Origin: Phycisphaerales bacterium PN19_bin_20
GTDB taxonomy: Bacteria; Planctomycetota; Phycisphaerae; Phycisphaerales; UBA1924
Length of the DNA: 64,000 nucleotides
Assembly: GCA_021173225.1 (NCBI GenBank)
Contig: JAJOLK010000002.1
Location: 1-64,000 of the forward strand
Reading direction: 5' to 3'
The notes beneath the pieces were generated by a model. The model worked only from the letters and a program-made list of their open reading frames with translations. It was not told the DNA's origin and did no database searches. Each line of letters begins with the position of its first letter. The stretch's first letter is position 1. Made by a program: the position numbers and the translations under genes. Below, one piece after another: positions 8,621 to 17,251 of this stretch.

Positions 8621-10507
8621 GTGGATGGTCTGTTCTCCTATCACGTGCCGTTTACTCCGCTGCTGGCCTCTGGCACCGGTGACCGCTCGCTGGCGATCGA
8701 CCTGGTGATCATCCTGGCCGCGGCCTCAGGCGCGGTGATGCTGCTGCGGCACCTCAAGATCGCCGCCATCCCCGCCTATTTGCTCTGCGGCGCGATCATC
8801 GGCCCGCACGCCCTGGGCCTGATCGGCGGCGAGGAGAATACCGCGGCCATCACCGGGCTGGCCACCGTGCTGCTGATGTTCATCATCGGGCTGCACCTTG
8901 ACCCCTCGGGCCTCTCGGGCGGGATGGTCAAGATCGCAACCCTCTGCATTGTCAGCACCGTCGCGGCGGTGCTGGCGATGTGGCCACTGTTCGGGTTCGG
9001 GCCCCTGGGCTGGCCCGCGGGGCTGGCGGTGGCGATGGCGCTGGTGATGTCAAGCACCGCGGTGATCCTGCGCATCTTGCAAGAGCGGCGCGAGCTGCAC
9101 AAGCTGCACGGGCGGATCGTCTTTGGCGCGCTGGTCGTGCAAGACCTTTTGGCCCTCGCCGCCCTGGCCATGCTTCCGCTGCTGGCAACGTGGGCGGGTG
9201 TCAAAGGTGCCACGATGAGCTCCCCGGCGCTGCTGCCCGCGGCCTGGCCCATGTGGGGCAAGTTCATGCTCGCGGTGGGGGGCATTGGCGTGCTCATCGT
9301 CATAACCCGCCTGCTGCTTCCACCGCTGCTGCGCGAGGCTGGGCGTCACACCGCCGCCGAAGTCCCGCTGGTGCTCTCAGCCGCCGTCGCCCTCGGCAGC
9401 GCGATCGTCGCCGCCGGGCTGGGCTTCACACCCGAGCTTGGCGCGTTCCTCGCGGGCTTTGTGCTGGCGGCAACACCAGCGCGGCACCAGCTCTCGGGCC
9501 AGCTCGTCCCGCTGCGCGACCTGTTCATGGCCGTCTTCTTTACCGCCGTGGGCCTGAAGCTCGACGTCGCGATCATCCCCGACGGGTGGGTGCTGATCGT
9601 GGTGGCGTTCCTGGCCGTCGCGCTGGTCAAGGTTGCCACGATGATCGGCAGCGCCTGGCTGCTGGGCGCCACGCCCATCGTCGCGGCCAGCTACGGGCTG
9701 GCGATGTTCTCCGCCGGTGAGTTCGGAATCGTCATCCTCTCGGCGGCCAACCAGTTCGGGCTCATCGACTCGGCGACGCTCTCGCGGCTGATTGTGGTCT
9801 GCGTGCTCTCACTGATCCTGACGCCCGCAATGTACGGGCTAGCCAAGCGGCTGCGCGGGCCGCTGGCGCACCTGCCGACGGCGGGCTGGAGCAAGGTTGG
9901 CGCGCTGCGCGATGCCGCCGAGGCCGCCGCGATGGCGCACACGCACTCAGAGGCCCTCAGCGCGCGTGCGCGTGCGCGGGCTGATGCCGCCGACGGCGGG
10001 CAGTTGGAGGGCGCTTCCGAGAGCGCGTCCGCGAGCGTCGAACAGCCACAGAGCGCGTCCGTCCCGCAGCGCCGCGTCATCATCGCGGGCTTTGGCATCG
10101 TCGGGCGCTCGATCGCCGACCGGCTCGACCTGGCCCACGTCCCCTTCACGGTTGTGGACCTCAACCAGAACACCATCGACACGCAGCGAAAGCTCGGCCG
10201 CTCGGCGGTCTACGGCGACATCAGCAACCCCGGCGTGCTGGAGTCACTAGAGGTTGAGCACGCCGTCGCGGTCATCCTGACGATTCCGGATGATGAGGCC
10301 ACGCTCCGGGCCTGCCGCGTGGTGCGCACGCTGAGCCCGCACGTGTTCATCGCAGCCCGCACCAGCTTTTTGAGCAAGGCCCTGGCGGCAACGCAGCTCG
10401 GTGCCGATCACGTGACCGTTGAAGAGGTTGCTACCGCAGAGACCATGGCCCGACAGGTCATGGACCAGCTCCAGCGCCGCGCCGGCCCGCCCCGCGCATC
10501 AAGCTGA
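8621..10507 (+). CDS. Monovalent cation:proton antiporter, KefB/CPA2 type, with TrkA-N domain
   Basis: 628 residues. The first 410 or so residues form a polytopic Na+/H+-exchanger-type membrane domain with many helices and conserved patches such as AIPAYLLCGAIIGPHALGLI, MSSTAVILRIL and LGAFLAGFVLA. A low-complexity Ala/Arg/Ser-rich linker (about 430-485) leads to a cytoplasmic TrkA-N Rossmann domain starting RRVIIAGFGIVGRSIADRL, with nucleotide-binding GxGxxG and acidic VVDLN. Proteins of this class exchange K+ or Na+ for H+, gated by NAD(H) or glutathione adducts; which ion applies here is unknown. No KefF/KefG ancillary gene is present. It converges tail-to-tail with obg, nine bases apart, with no evident terminator. 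Confidence 0.9.
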   Translation: MDGLFSYHVPFTPLLASGTGDRSLAIDLVIILAAASGAVMLLRHLKIAAIPAYLLCGAIIGPHALGLIGGEENTAAITGLATVLLMFIIGLHLDPSGLSGGMVKIATLCIVSTVAAVLAMWPLFGFGPLGWPAGLAVAMALVMSSTAVILRILQERRELHKLHGRIVFGALVVQDLLALAALAMLPLLATWAGVKGATMSSPALLPAAWPMWGKFMLAVGGIGVLIVITRLLLPPLLREAGRHTAAEVPLVLSAAVALGSAIVAAGLGFTPELGAFLAGFVLAATPARHQLSGQLVPLRDLFMAVFFTAVGLKLDVAIIPDGWVLIVVAFLAVALVKVATMIGSAWLLGATPIVAASYGLAMFSAGEFGIVILSAANQFGLIDSATLSRLIVVCVLSLILTPAMYGLAKRLRGPLAHLPTAGWSKVGALRDAAEAAAMAHTHSEALSARARARADAADGGQLEGASESASASVEQPQSASVPQRRVIIAGFGIVGRSIADRLDLAHVPFTVVDLNQNTIDTQRKLGRSAVYGDISNPGVLESLEVEHAVAVILTIPDDEATLRACRVVRTLSPHVFIAARTSFLSKALAATQLGADHVTVEEVATAETMARQVMDQLQRRAGPPRASS

Positions 10508-10516
10508 GCGCCTCGA

Positions 10517-12214
10517 TCACGACCGGCGAACCCGACCCGCGGCGGGCGCACGCGCCTTCGCAGCCGGCCGCTTGCCGGAAGCCCCGCGCGACGCGGTTGC
10601 TTTGCCAACGGTCGCCCGATCGATGATCGGCTTGCCGTTGATCGCTTGGGCCCGTGCGCCACCGACCTTGACCACGGCTTGCCGCGCCGGCTTGGCTGTT
10701 GCCAGCTTGGTCTTCGCAGGCTTCGTCTTTGCAGACTTCGTCTTTGCAGGCTTGGACTTGACGGCGGCCTTAGTAACCGGGCCCTTCACGAGCTTGGTCT
10801 TCGCAACCGTGCCCCTTGCCGGCTTGGTCTTGGTGCTTACCTTGGGGGGTGCCTTCTCAGCGGCCTTTACGGCTGACTGCTGCGCGGGCTTTGGGCTTGT
10901 CTTGCCAGTTCCGCGCGGCCGTTCCGCGCTGCCGCGAGTCGCCGTGCTTGGTGCCGGCAGCGCCGCGATGCGCGAGAGGTTCCAGACGTGCTCGAGCAGC
11001 TCGGCGGTGCCCTTGTGCGTCGCGCCGCTGATGGCCAGCACCCGCACCTGCTCGGGCAGCTTCAGGTCCTTGCGCAGCTTCTGCACCGCGAGATCACGGG
11101 CCGCGTCGTCCTCGAACAGGTCCAGCTTGTTAAGCGCGATGACCTCGGCCCGCTCGCTGAGCACGCGCGAGTACGCCCGCAGCTCCTTGCGGATCATCCG
11201 GTAGTTTCGCGCGGGCGTCCCGCCCTTGCTGGCGTTGTCAGGCTCGGCGTCCAGAAGGTGCACCAGCACGCGCGTGCGCTCGATGTGCTTGAGAAAGTCG
11301 TGCCCCAGGCCCTTGCCCGCGCTGGCGCCCTCGATCAGCCCGGGGATGTCGGCGATGACCAGCCGCCGCGTCGCGTCAAGCTCCGCAACGCCAAGCTGCG
11401 GGCTCAGCGTCGTGAACGGATAGCTGGCGATCTTCGGGCGCGCCTTGGTCAGGGCTGCCAGCAGCGTGCTCTTGCCAGCGTTGGGCAGCCCCACAAACCC
11501 CACGTCCGCCAGCAGCTTCAGCTCAAGGCGCAGGCGGCGTGACTCGCCCTTCTGGCCCGGGTGCGCGTGCGTGGGCGTCTGATTGACCGACGACTTGTAG
11601 TGCTCATTGCCGAAGCCGCCAAAGCCCCCGCGTGCGGCAACAAACACGTCACTGCTCACCGGCCCGCTACTGGCGCCCTCGCCCTCTTCTGCGCCCTCAC
11701 TCGCGCCATCACTCGCGCCATCACTCGCGCCATCACCGCCAACTCCATGCGATTCGCCACTCATGACGCCGTTGGCGCTTTGACCAGCGCTTGGCTTGGT
11801 CGCCGTCAGCGTGCTGTTCTCACCCGCCTGCTTCGCGCCGGTCGCAGCGCTCGCGCTCGCGTTTGCTGCGCTCAGGGTGTGCCGGGGCTTGGCGATATCC
11901 GCCAGCAGCTCGCCGGTCTGCTCGTCATAGATCAGCGTCCCGACCGGGACGCGGATGAACAGGTGCGTGCCGTCGGCCCCGTGCTTCTGCTTCTTCTCGC
12001 CCGGCCCACCGTGGTCTGCCTCCCAGCTCGGGCGTCCCATGAAGTCGATGAGCGTATTGAGGCCTTCGTCGGCGATGAAGACCACATCGCCGCCGCGCCC
12101 GCCGTCGCCGCCCGCAGGGCCGCCCTTGGGCTCGTACTTCTGCCGCCGCCATGCGACGGTCCCGCCGCCGCCGTCGCCCGCCCTGATCGAGATCACTGCT
12201 GAGTCGATGAACAT
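10517..12214 (-). CDS. obg: GTPase Obg with atypical insert and basic C-terminal tail
   Basis: 565 residues. The N-terminal Obg glycine-rich fold (MFIDSAVISIRAGDGGGG) is followed by a G domain with P-loop GLPNAGKST, switch DIPGLIEGAS and NKLD. Obg GTPases act in late 50S ribosome maturation and stress control. ATG 12214 is chosen because the conserved MFIDSA start lies there, although the frame stays open to 12301. Two oddities: residues about 114-188 are a Ser/Ala/Gly-rich insert inside the Obg fold, partly built of 12-bp DNA repeats; and after the G domain (about 417-565) a 149-residue Lys/Ala/Pro/Thr tail with AKTK-type repeats resembles histone H1 tails. The usual OCT domain is not seen. 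The usual rplU-rpmA-obg neighbours are absent. Confidence 0.95.
   Translation of the reverse strand: MFIDSAVISIRAGDGGGGTVAWRRQKYEPKGGPAGGDGGRGGDVVFIADEGLNTLIDFMGRPSWEADHGGPGEKKQKHGADGTHLFIRVPVGTLIYDEQTGELLADIAKPRHTLSAANASASAATGAKQAGENSTLTATKPSAGQSANGVMSGESHGVGGDGASDGASDGASEGAEEGEGASSGPVSSDVFVAARGGFGGFGNEHYKSSVNQTPTHAHPGQKGESRRLRLELKLLADVGFVGLPNAGKSTLLAALTKARPKIASYPFTTLSPQLGVAELDATRRLVIADIPGLIEGASAGKGLGHDFLKHIERTRVLVHLLDAEPDNASKGGTPARNYRMIRKELRAYSRVLSERAEVIALNKLDLFEDDAARDLAVQKLRKDLKLPEQVRVLAISGATHKGTAELLEHVWNLSRIAALPAPSTATRGSAERPRGTGKTSPKPAQQSAVKAAEKAPPKVSTKTKPARGTVAKTKLVKGPVTKAAVKSKPAKTKSAKTKPAKTKLATAKPARQAVVKVGGARAQAINGKPIIDRATVGKATASRGASGKRPAAKARAPAAGRVRRS
11691..11738. repeat. 12-bp tandem repeat inside obg
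   Basis: Four copies of a 12-mer, gcgccatcactc (two exact, two with one or two changes). On the coding (minus) strand they encode a Gly-Ala-Ser-Asp/Glu repeat within the Obg insert. The copies keep frame. Confidence 0.85.
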
Positions 12215-12313
12215 GGTCAAGTAAAGGCGAGCGGCTGCCGCCGTGCCGCCCCATCCGCCCTGAACGGCCCGATCATCGCACGGGGTCTGCGCAATGCTCA
12301 CCTACGCTCAGAC

Positions 12314-12910
12314 ATGCTCAGCAACGACCAGCTCAAGGCCCGCTTTGCTTTGGGCCTGCACTACCCCCAGTACCTCACGCAAGCCGAGCCCGGCGAGAAG
12401 CCCGGCTGGGAGGCCGCGACCGCCCGCGCAAAGCTCACCGCGTCGCAGGTCGCGCTGGTCCGCTCGTTTACCCGAAGGCTCAACGTGCTGGTCATCAGCG
12501 GGACGTGGTGCGGCGACTGCGTGCAGCAGTGCCCGCTGATCGCCGCGATCGCCGCGGCTCTTCCCGCCGGAGCGGGCACCACCTTGGGCCCGGGCATTGA
12601 CCTCCGGTTTATCGAGCGCGACAACAACCTTGACTTTGCCGACCACTTCAAGGTCTGCGGCGGGCACCGCGTTCCGCTAGCGATCTTCATGAATGAAGAC
12701 TTCGACTTCGTCAGCGCGCTGGGTGACAAAACCCTGGCCCGGTTCCGCCGCCAGGCCGCCGCGGCCTTGGGCGCAAGCTGCCCGTTGCCCGGCGCGCCCA
12801 TCCCGCCAGACGAGCAGGCCGCGGTGCAGGGCGAGTGGCTCAATGAGTTTGAGCGCGTCGCGCTGCTGCTGCGCCTGAGCGGCAAGCTGCGTCAGCGTCA
12901 CAACGACTGA
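12314..12910 (+). CDS. Thioredoxin-fold protein with WCGDC motif
   Basis: 198 residues, no signal peptide, so probably cytoplasmic. A short beta strand (LNVLVISG) runs into TWCGDCVQQCPL, with the redox-active pair at about C66 and C69 and a third cysteine at C73. The later segment GGHRVPLAIFMNEDF holds the cis-Pro region typical of the thioredoxin fold. It resembles the thioredoxin-family proteins with WCGDC found in many bacteria; the substrate is unknown. It is divergent from obg and lies 80 bases upstream of tsaD on the same strand. Confidence 0.75.
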   Translation: MLSNDQLKARFALGLHYPQYLTQAEPGEKPGWEAATARAKLTASQVALVRSFTRRLNVLVISGTWCGDCVQQCPLIAAIAAALPAGAGTTLGPGIDLRFIERDNNLDFADHFKVCGGHRVPLAIFMNEDFDFVSALGDKTLARFRRQAAAALGASCPLPGAPIPPDEQAAVQGEWLNEFERVALLLRLSGKLRQRHND

Positions 12911-12963
12911 CGCCCTGTGAGCTTGATCCGCCCTCGCGCTGCGCACCCACACGCCCCCCTGCA

Positions 12964-12995
12964 CCCGCGCACACATGCCCCCGCGCACACATGCC
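12964..12995. repeat. Perfect 16-bp tandem duplication at the tsaD start
   Basis: cccgcgcacacatgcc occurs twice in a row. The second copy contains the tsaD initiation codon (12991), so the first contains a decoy ATG 16 bases upstream in another frame. No purine-rich ribosome binding site is visible before either. Confidence 0.85.
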
Positions 12996-14079
12996 CAAAG
13001 AGCCGCTCATCCTGGGCATCGAGAGCAGCTGCGACGAGACCGCCGCCGCCGTGGTCCGTGGCCGCGTAGTGCTCTCAAGCGTGGTGGCCAGCCAGCACGA
13101 GCTGCACCAGGAATACGCCGGCGTTGTGCCCGAGATCGCCAGCCGCGCGCACGCCGAGCGGCTCACGCCGGTGGTCACCGCCGCGCTCGCTCGAGCGGGC
13201 GTGCGTCTAGCGGACATCGGCGCCGCCGCGGTGGGCCACCGCCCCGGGCTCATCGGCTCGCTGCTGGTGGGCGTCAGCGCGGCCAAAGCTCTGGCTTGGA
13301 GCCTGGGCATCCCGATTGTTGCGGTCGATCACGTCCACGCGCATCTCTTCGCCGGGTGCATGACCTTCAGCACGCACCAGCCTGGTCAGCACGAGCCCAA
13401 CGTACATGAACCCGCCTTCCCCGCGCTCGGACTTGTAGTTTCTGGCGGGCACACCTCGCTCTACCTGATGCGCTCATCCACCAACCTTACACGCCTGGGC
13501 GCGACCATCGACGACGCCATCGGCGAGGCCTACGACAAGCTCGCCTCGATGCTTGGCCTCGGCTTCCCGGGCGGGCCGCTGGTTGACAAGCTCGCCACCA
13601 CCGGCAACGACCGAGCGGTTGATTTTCCGGTTTCGCGCCTCGCGCCCGGCTCGCTGGATTTTTCCTTTAGCGGTCTTAAGACCGCCGCGCTCTACGCGCT
13701 ACAGGGCGTCCCGCAGACCCGGCCTCCACACCCTGACCGCCCCCGCCCGCCACACGTCGCGCCCTCAGCCGCCGACCTGTGCGCGAGCTTTCAGCATGCC
13801 GCCGTCGGCGCCATCACCCTCAAGCTACTGCGCGCCCTTGACCAGCACCCCGCCTGTCGATCACTGCTCGTCGGCGGCGGCGTCAGCGCCAACTCACGCC
13901 TGCGGGCCGAGCTCGCCACCCTCGCCCGCGCCCGCGGCCTCGACCTTCGCCTGCCCCAGATGGCCCTGTGCGTAGACAACGCCGCCATGATCGCCGGCCT
14001 CGGCGCGCAGCTTCTTGCCTCGCGCAGCTGGGCCAGCGAAGACCTGGGCTTCCCGGCGGTGCCGACCACGAGCCTGTAA
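12991..14079 (+). CDS. tsaD: tRNA N6-adenosine threonylcarbamoyltransferase TsaD
   Basis: 362 residues. The start LILGIESSCDETAAAVV is the canonical TsaD (Kae1/YgjD) opening, and the metal-binding HVHAH motif follows in VDHVHAHLFAG. Further signatures are VVSGGHTSLY, IDDAIGEAYDKLASMLGLGFPGGP and LLVGGGVSANSRLR. The enzyme transfers the threonylcarbamoyl group from TC-AMP to A37 of ANN-decoding tRNAs, with TsaB and TsaE, in the cytoplasm. Those partners are not in this window. A 20-residue polar insert rich in His/Pro/Gln follows the HVHAH motif. ATG 12991 gives the conserved N-terminus. Confidence 0.97.
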   Translation: MPKEPLILGIESSCDETAAAVVRGRVVLSSVVASQHELHQEYAGVVPEIASRAHAERLTPVVTAALARAGVRLADIGAAAVGHRPGLIGSLLVGVSAAKALAWSLGIPIVAVDHVHAHLFAGCMTFSTHQPGQHEPNVHEPAFPALGLVVSGGHTSLYLMRSSTNLTRLGATIDDAIGEAYDKLASMLGLGFPGGPLVDKLATTGNDRAVDFPVSRLAPGSLDFSFSGLKTAALYALQGVPQTRPPHPDRPRPPHVAPSAADLCASFQHAAVGAITLKLLRALDQHPACRSLLVGGGVSANSRLRAELATLARARGLDLRLPQMALCVDNAAMIAGLGAQLLASRSWASEDLGFPAVPTTSL

Positions 14080-14286
14080 CGCGCTCTCGGACTCTGGACC
14101 CGCTCGCACCCTGCCCCAGCCGCCCCCGCCGCCCTCGTCACGCAGCTCCGAGCGGGGCAGGATTCAGAGAAGCTAAGGCCCTCGGCCCAAACCCGTCGAC
14201 GGCTTTCCACGTACACTTCCTCACATCCACTCGGCCCCATTCAACCCGGGCTCGATGACCGCGCCAACCACCTCGGAACCACCACC

Positions 14287-15552
14287 ATGACGCACAGCAC
14301 CTGCCGCCCCGCCCCGTTCCGCCAAGTTTCAGCCCGCCCCGCCTCGCGCCGCCCCGCCTCTGCGCGCATGGCCGTCCTGGCCTGCTCGCTGCTTGCCTTC
14401 GCCGGCACTGCCCTGGCCCAGCCACCCGCGGCGCCCGCCGTACCCGGTGCCCAGCCCACCGGCGGCGTCCGGATGACCGGCACACAAACGACCCCGACCC
14501 CCGGGCCCGATCAGTCCGCCTGGCCGCTGAAGTTTGCCGTCGCCGCGCACGACTGGGGCAAGATCGACGACACCAAGGCCGTCGAGTTCAAGTTTGAGTT
14601 CACCAACACCTCGGGCCGCACGCTCAATATCACCAACATGCGCACAAGCTGCGGGTGCAGCGCTGCCACGCCCGACAACGACAAGCGCGTCTACCAGCCA
14701 GGCGAGGCCGGCAGCATCAAGGTCACCTTCGACCCCAAGGGCCGCCGAGGTGAAGAGCGCAAGATCGTCACCGTCGACACCGACGACCCGACAACCAAGA
14801 GCTTCGAGCTGAGCATCCGCGCCAGCGTGCTCCCGCGGATCCTTATGGAGCCCACGACGGTCTACTTCGGCGAGGTTCCGCTCAAGGACCAGAACCGCGA
14901 GCAAGAGTTCACGATCACCTCGCGCGAGCTCGGCTTTGCCGTCAAGAGCTTTGCGCCGCAAGATCCCCGCATCAAGGTTGAGGATCTTGGCGCCAAGCAG
15001 GTCGAGATCGACGGCACCCCCGTCATGCGAGTCCGCTACAAGCTGACCATGCCCACCGACCTCCCCCGCGGCACCTGGCAGAGCAGCCTGAGCATCGTCA
15101 CCAACGACGCGGCCCTCCCCTCCATGAGCGTCCCGCTGGTTGCCAATCTTGTCGGTGAAGACCGCCTCATGCCCGAGCGCGTCATGGTCCGCATGAGCGG
15201 GGCCGGCCAGCCCTTCGCCGGCGAGGTCGTGCTGACCGCCCGCAGCAACAAGTCCTTCAGCATCATCGCCGTCGAGCCCTACGACGTCCCCCCCGAGATG
15301 AACCTCGCGGTTGACGCGATGCCGGGCGGCACGATCGGAGCAGCCGGCGCTGCCGGTGCGATCTACCGCATCCGTGCCGCGGGCCTCACGCCCCAGTTTG
15401 TCACCGACATCAAGGGCGGCGTGCTGATCAAGACCGACAACCCCGACATGGCCGAGCTGCGCGTTCCGCTGATGGGCTTCTGGATCGGCAACATGCAGCC
15501 GACCATCCCCGCCACACCCTTGACGACCATCGCGCCCGCCGCGCCCAAGTAA
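14287..15552 (+). CDS. Secreted DUF1573-domain protein
   Basis: 421 residues. The Arg-rich N-terminus followed by MAVLACSLLAFAGTALAQ is a signal peptide, so the protein is exported. After a Pro-rich stretch, HDWGKIDDTKAVEFKFEFTN...SCGCSAATP is a classical DUF1573 domain (Ig-like, with the CGC motif). A second Ig-like repeat follows. DUF1573 proteins have no assigned biochemical role. The rhodanese gene starts 15 bases downstream and the MauE-type gene overlaps that, suggesting a three-gene periplasmic redox or sulfur operon. The signal region is long; ATG 14287 is the first in-frame start after the obvious gap. Confidence 0.85.
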   Translation: MTHSTCRPAPFRQVSARPASRRPASARMAVLACSLLAFAGTALAQPPAAPAVPGAQPTGGVRMTGTQTTPTPGPDQSAWPLKFAVAAHDWGKIDDTKAVEFKFEFTNTSGRTLNITNMRTSCGCSAATPDNDKRVYQPGEAGSIKVTFDPKGRRGEERKIVTVDTDDPTTKSFELSIRASVLPRILMEPTTVYFGEVPLKDQNREQEFTITSRELGFAVKSFAPQDPRIKVEDLGAKQVEIDGTPVMRVRYKLTMPTDLPRGTWQSSLSIVTNDAALPSMSVPLVANLVGEDRLMPERVMVRMSGAGQPFAGEVVLTARSNKSFSIIAVEPYDVPPEMNLAVDAMPGGTIGAAGAAGAIYRIRAAGLTPQFVTDIKGGVLIKTDNPDMAELRVPLMGFWIGNMQPTIPATPLTTIAPAAPK

Positions 15553-15567
15553 TCCCGCGCGATCACC

Positions 15568-16260
15568 ATGAACACCGCACGCTTCAAGCCCGGCACCATC
15601 CTGCTGCAAGCCATGGGCATCGGTGCATGCGCGGTCGCGCTCGGGGCCGTCCACGCGCAGGTCAGCCCTGTGCGCCTTTCGCTCGCGCCAGCCGAGCCTG
15701 CTACTCCAACGCCTACTGCGACTCCTAACTCCACGACCCCCGCGCCTACACCCAACGCCAATAGCCCTACTACCTCAACAGCCACATCCACTCCTACTTC
15801 AGCAACCAACCCAGCAACCAACCCAGCAACCAACCCGCCAGCCAACCCGCCAGCCAACCCAGCTTCCAACCCAGCTTCCAACCCAGCAATAAAGGTCCAG
15901 GGCCTCGTCACGCTCGACCAAGTCCTCGCCTTGATGCAGACCGCCCCGGTCCAGTTCATCGATGCCCGGGCCCAGCATGAGTTCGCCGCCTCGCGCATCG
16001 CCGGCTCAATCCACCTCTCGCCCGACATGTTCGCCGCCGGCGCGCCAGCCGCCGCACTCGCCCTGGACCGCTCGCTGCCCATCGTCGTCTACTGCACCGG
16101 CGGCTCGTGCGAGAGCAGCCTCTTAGTCGCGCTCCGCTTGCGCGAGATGGGCTACACCCAGCTTGGCGTCTACGAAGACGGCCTAGACGGCTGGCGCAAA
16201 GCCCAGCTGCCCATCGACGCCACCCCTCTCACTACACCACCCCCCGGGGGCGGCAAGTGA
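15568..16260 (+). CDS. Exported rhodanese-like protein with NPxx-repeat linker
   Basis: 230 residues. A hydrophobic N-terminus (about 10-28, ending VHAQ) is a likely signal peptide. Residues about 45-110 are a Thr/Pro/Asn linker ending in seven tandem four-residue NPxx units. A rhodanese domain follows: FIDARAQHEFAASRIAGSIH and active loop YCTGGSCESS. The canonical CxxGxRS loop is altered; the arginine is missing and a second cysteine sits five residues after the first, so it may handle persulfide or disulfide chemistry rather than thiosulfate transfer. Its stop codon overlaps the GTG of the MauE-like gene by four bases, implying coupled translation. Confidence 0.85.
   Translation: MNTARFKPGTILLQAMGIGACAVALGAVHAQVSPVRLSLAPAEPATPTPTATPNSTTPAPTPNANSPTTSTATSTPTSATNPATNPATNPPANPPANPASNPASNPAIKVQGLVTLDQVLALMQTAPVQFIDARAQHEFAASRIAGSIHLSPDMFAAGAPAAALALDRSLPIVVYCTGGSCESSLLVALRLREMGYTQLGVYEDGLDGWRKAQLPIDATPLTTPPPGGGK
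15807..15890 (+). repeat. 12-bp tandem repeat coding the NPxx linker
   Basis: Seven consecutive 12-mers of the form caacccagcaac, caacccgccagc or caacccagcttc. Neighbouring copies are paired identical, which points to stepwise slippage or unequal exchange. They encode NPAT, NPPA and NPAS units ahead of the rhodanese domain. Confidence 0.9.
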
Positions 16261-16799
16261 GCCTCAAGCACGGCCTGCCACTGGTCCTGCGTCTCGTCCT
16301 CGGCGCGCTTCTGCTGCTTTCAGGCACCATGAAGCTCGGGCTTTTCAAGGCCCTGGGCGTCGTCCCACTGGCGATGGACCCGCTGGACTTTGCCTTCAGC
16401 CTCAAGGCCTTCAAGCTCGGCTTCAGTGACGGGACCATCGGCCTGCTGACCTACGCCGTGCCATGGGGCGAGGCCCTCGTCGGCGCGCTGCTCGTCCTTG
16501 GCCTCTGGACCAGGGCCGCCAGTCTTGGGGCGATCGTCCTGATGCTCGCATTCGCCGCCGGCATCGGCAGCCTGATCCAGCGCGACATCCCCGTCAACTG
16601 CCCCTGCTTCGGGAAGCTCAAGCTCTTCTGCGGCGATCGGCCCCTGGGCTTCTGCCACCTGCTCCGCAACTCGGCCTTTGCCCTCGCTGGGGCCGTCATC
16701 CTTTGGCTGGGGCCGGGCTATCTCTCCGTTGACGGTCTGCTGGCCGGGCGCGGGCCCAAGCCAGATGGTCAGGCACCCCTCGACCCGGCCCGCCGATAG
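16257..16799 (+). CDS. MauE/DoxX-family membrane protein
   Basis: 180 residues from GTG 16257, whose bases overlap the rhodanese TGA (gtga). This start is preferred to the upstream in-frame ATGs, which lie inside the rhodanese gene. About four membrane helices are present: LVLRLVLGALLLLSGTMKL near the start, VPWGEALVGALLVLGLW, LGAIVLMLAFAAGIGSL and a C-terminal one. The loop VNCPCFGK holds the paired cysteines of MauE-type proteins, and two more cysteines (FCGD, GFCH) follow. MauE helps form disulfides in methylamine dehydrogenase, and DoxX relatives act with rhodaneses in thiosulfate oxidation. The rhodanese neighbour supports a thiol or sulfur redox role. Confidence 0.8.
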   Translation: MSLKHGLPLVLRLVLGALLLLSGTMKLGLFKALGVVPLAMDPLDFAFSLKAFKLGFSDGTIGLLTYAVPWGEALVGALLVLGLWTRAASLGAIVLMLAFAAGIGSLIQRDIPVNCPCFGKLKLFCGDRPLGFCHLLRNSAFALAGAVILWLGPGYLSVDGLLAGRGPKPDGQAPLDPARR

Positions 16800-16891
16800 C
16801 GCTAACATCTCGACCTACAGGTCGCCTCGAGGCCCGGACAGTCCGGCTGCGTCGGGGCAAGCCCAAGGCCTGAGGATACGAGGTTCGCCGC

Positions 16892-17134
16892 ATGTCCCAG
16901 TTCAACCGCTTCACTCCGCAGCCCAAGATCAAGGCGACCCGCAAGACCGCCGAAGGCACTGTCTTCATTGACTACAAAGACGTCGAGAAGCTCCGCCGGA
17001 TGATGTCGCCCAACGGTAAGATCTTCGCCCGCAAGCGCCTGCAGACCTCCGCCGGCGAGCAGCGCATGGTCAGCGCGGCCATCAAGCGGGCCCGCTTCAT
17101 GGGCCTGCTGCCGTTCACCAGCGCCACGCTTTGA
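16892..17134 (+). CDS. rpsR: 30S ribosomal protein bS18
   Basis: 80 residues. IDYKDVEKLRRMMSPNGKI and RMVSAAIKRARFMGLLPF are the bS18 signature; the protein binds bS6 on the 30S platform. It stands alone, without the usual rpsF, ssb or rplI neighbours. A GAGG sequence lies about 11 bases upstream. The 92-bp leader contains a perfect inverted repeat CCGGAC-a-GTCCGG (16836-16848) whose role is unknown. Confidence 0.96.
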   Translation: MSQFNRFTPQPKIKATRKTAEGTVFIDYKDVEKLRRMMSPNGKIFARKRLQTSAGEQRMVSAAIKRARFMGLLPFTSATL

Positions 17135-17251
17135 TTGGGCCCGGCTCGGCCCCGCCCAAGCCGGTTTAGACAGAGTTCAACCTACGCGAGCGGGCCACCT
17201 CGGCCCGCCTGCTGTCACGTTTCGGCTGGCGCTTAGCGCGTAACGTGCCGG

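Noticed and set aside
14111..14160. Third copy of the ggggcagga palindrome
   Set aside because: Only the half ggggcaggat is present (14154) without the facing atcctgc arm; too short to call.
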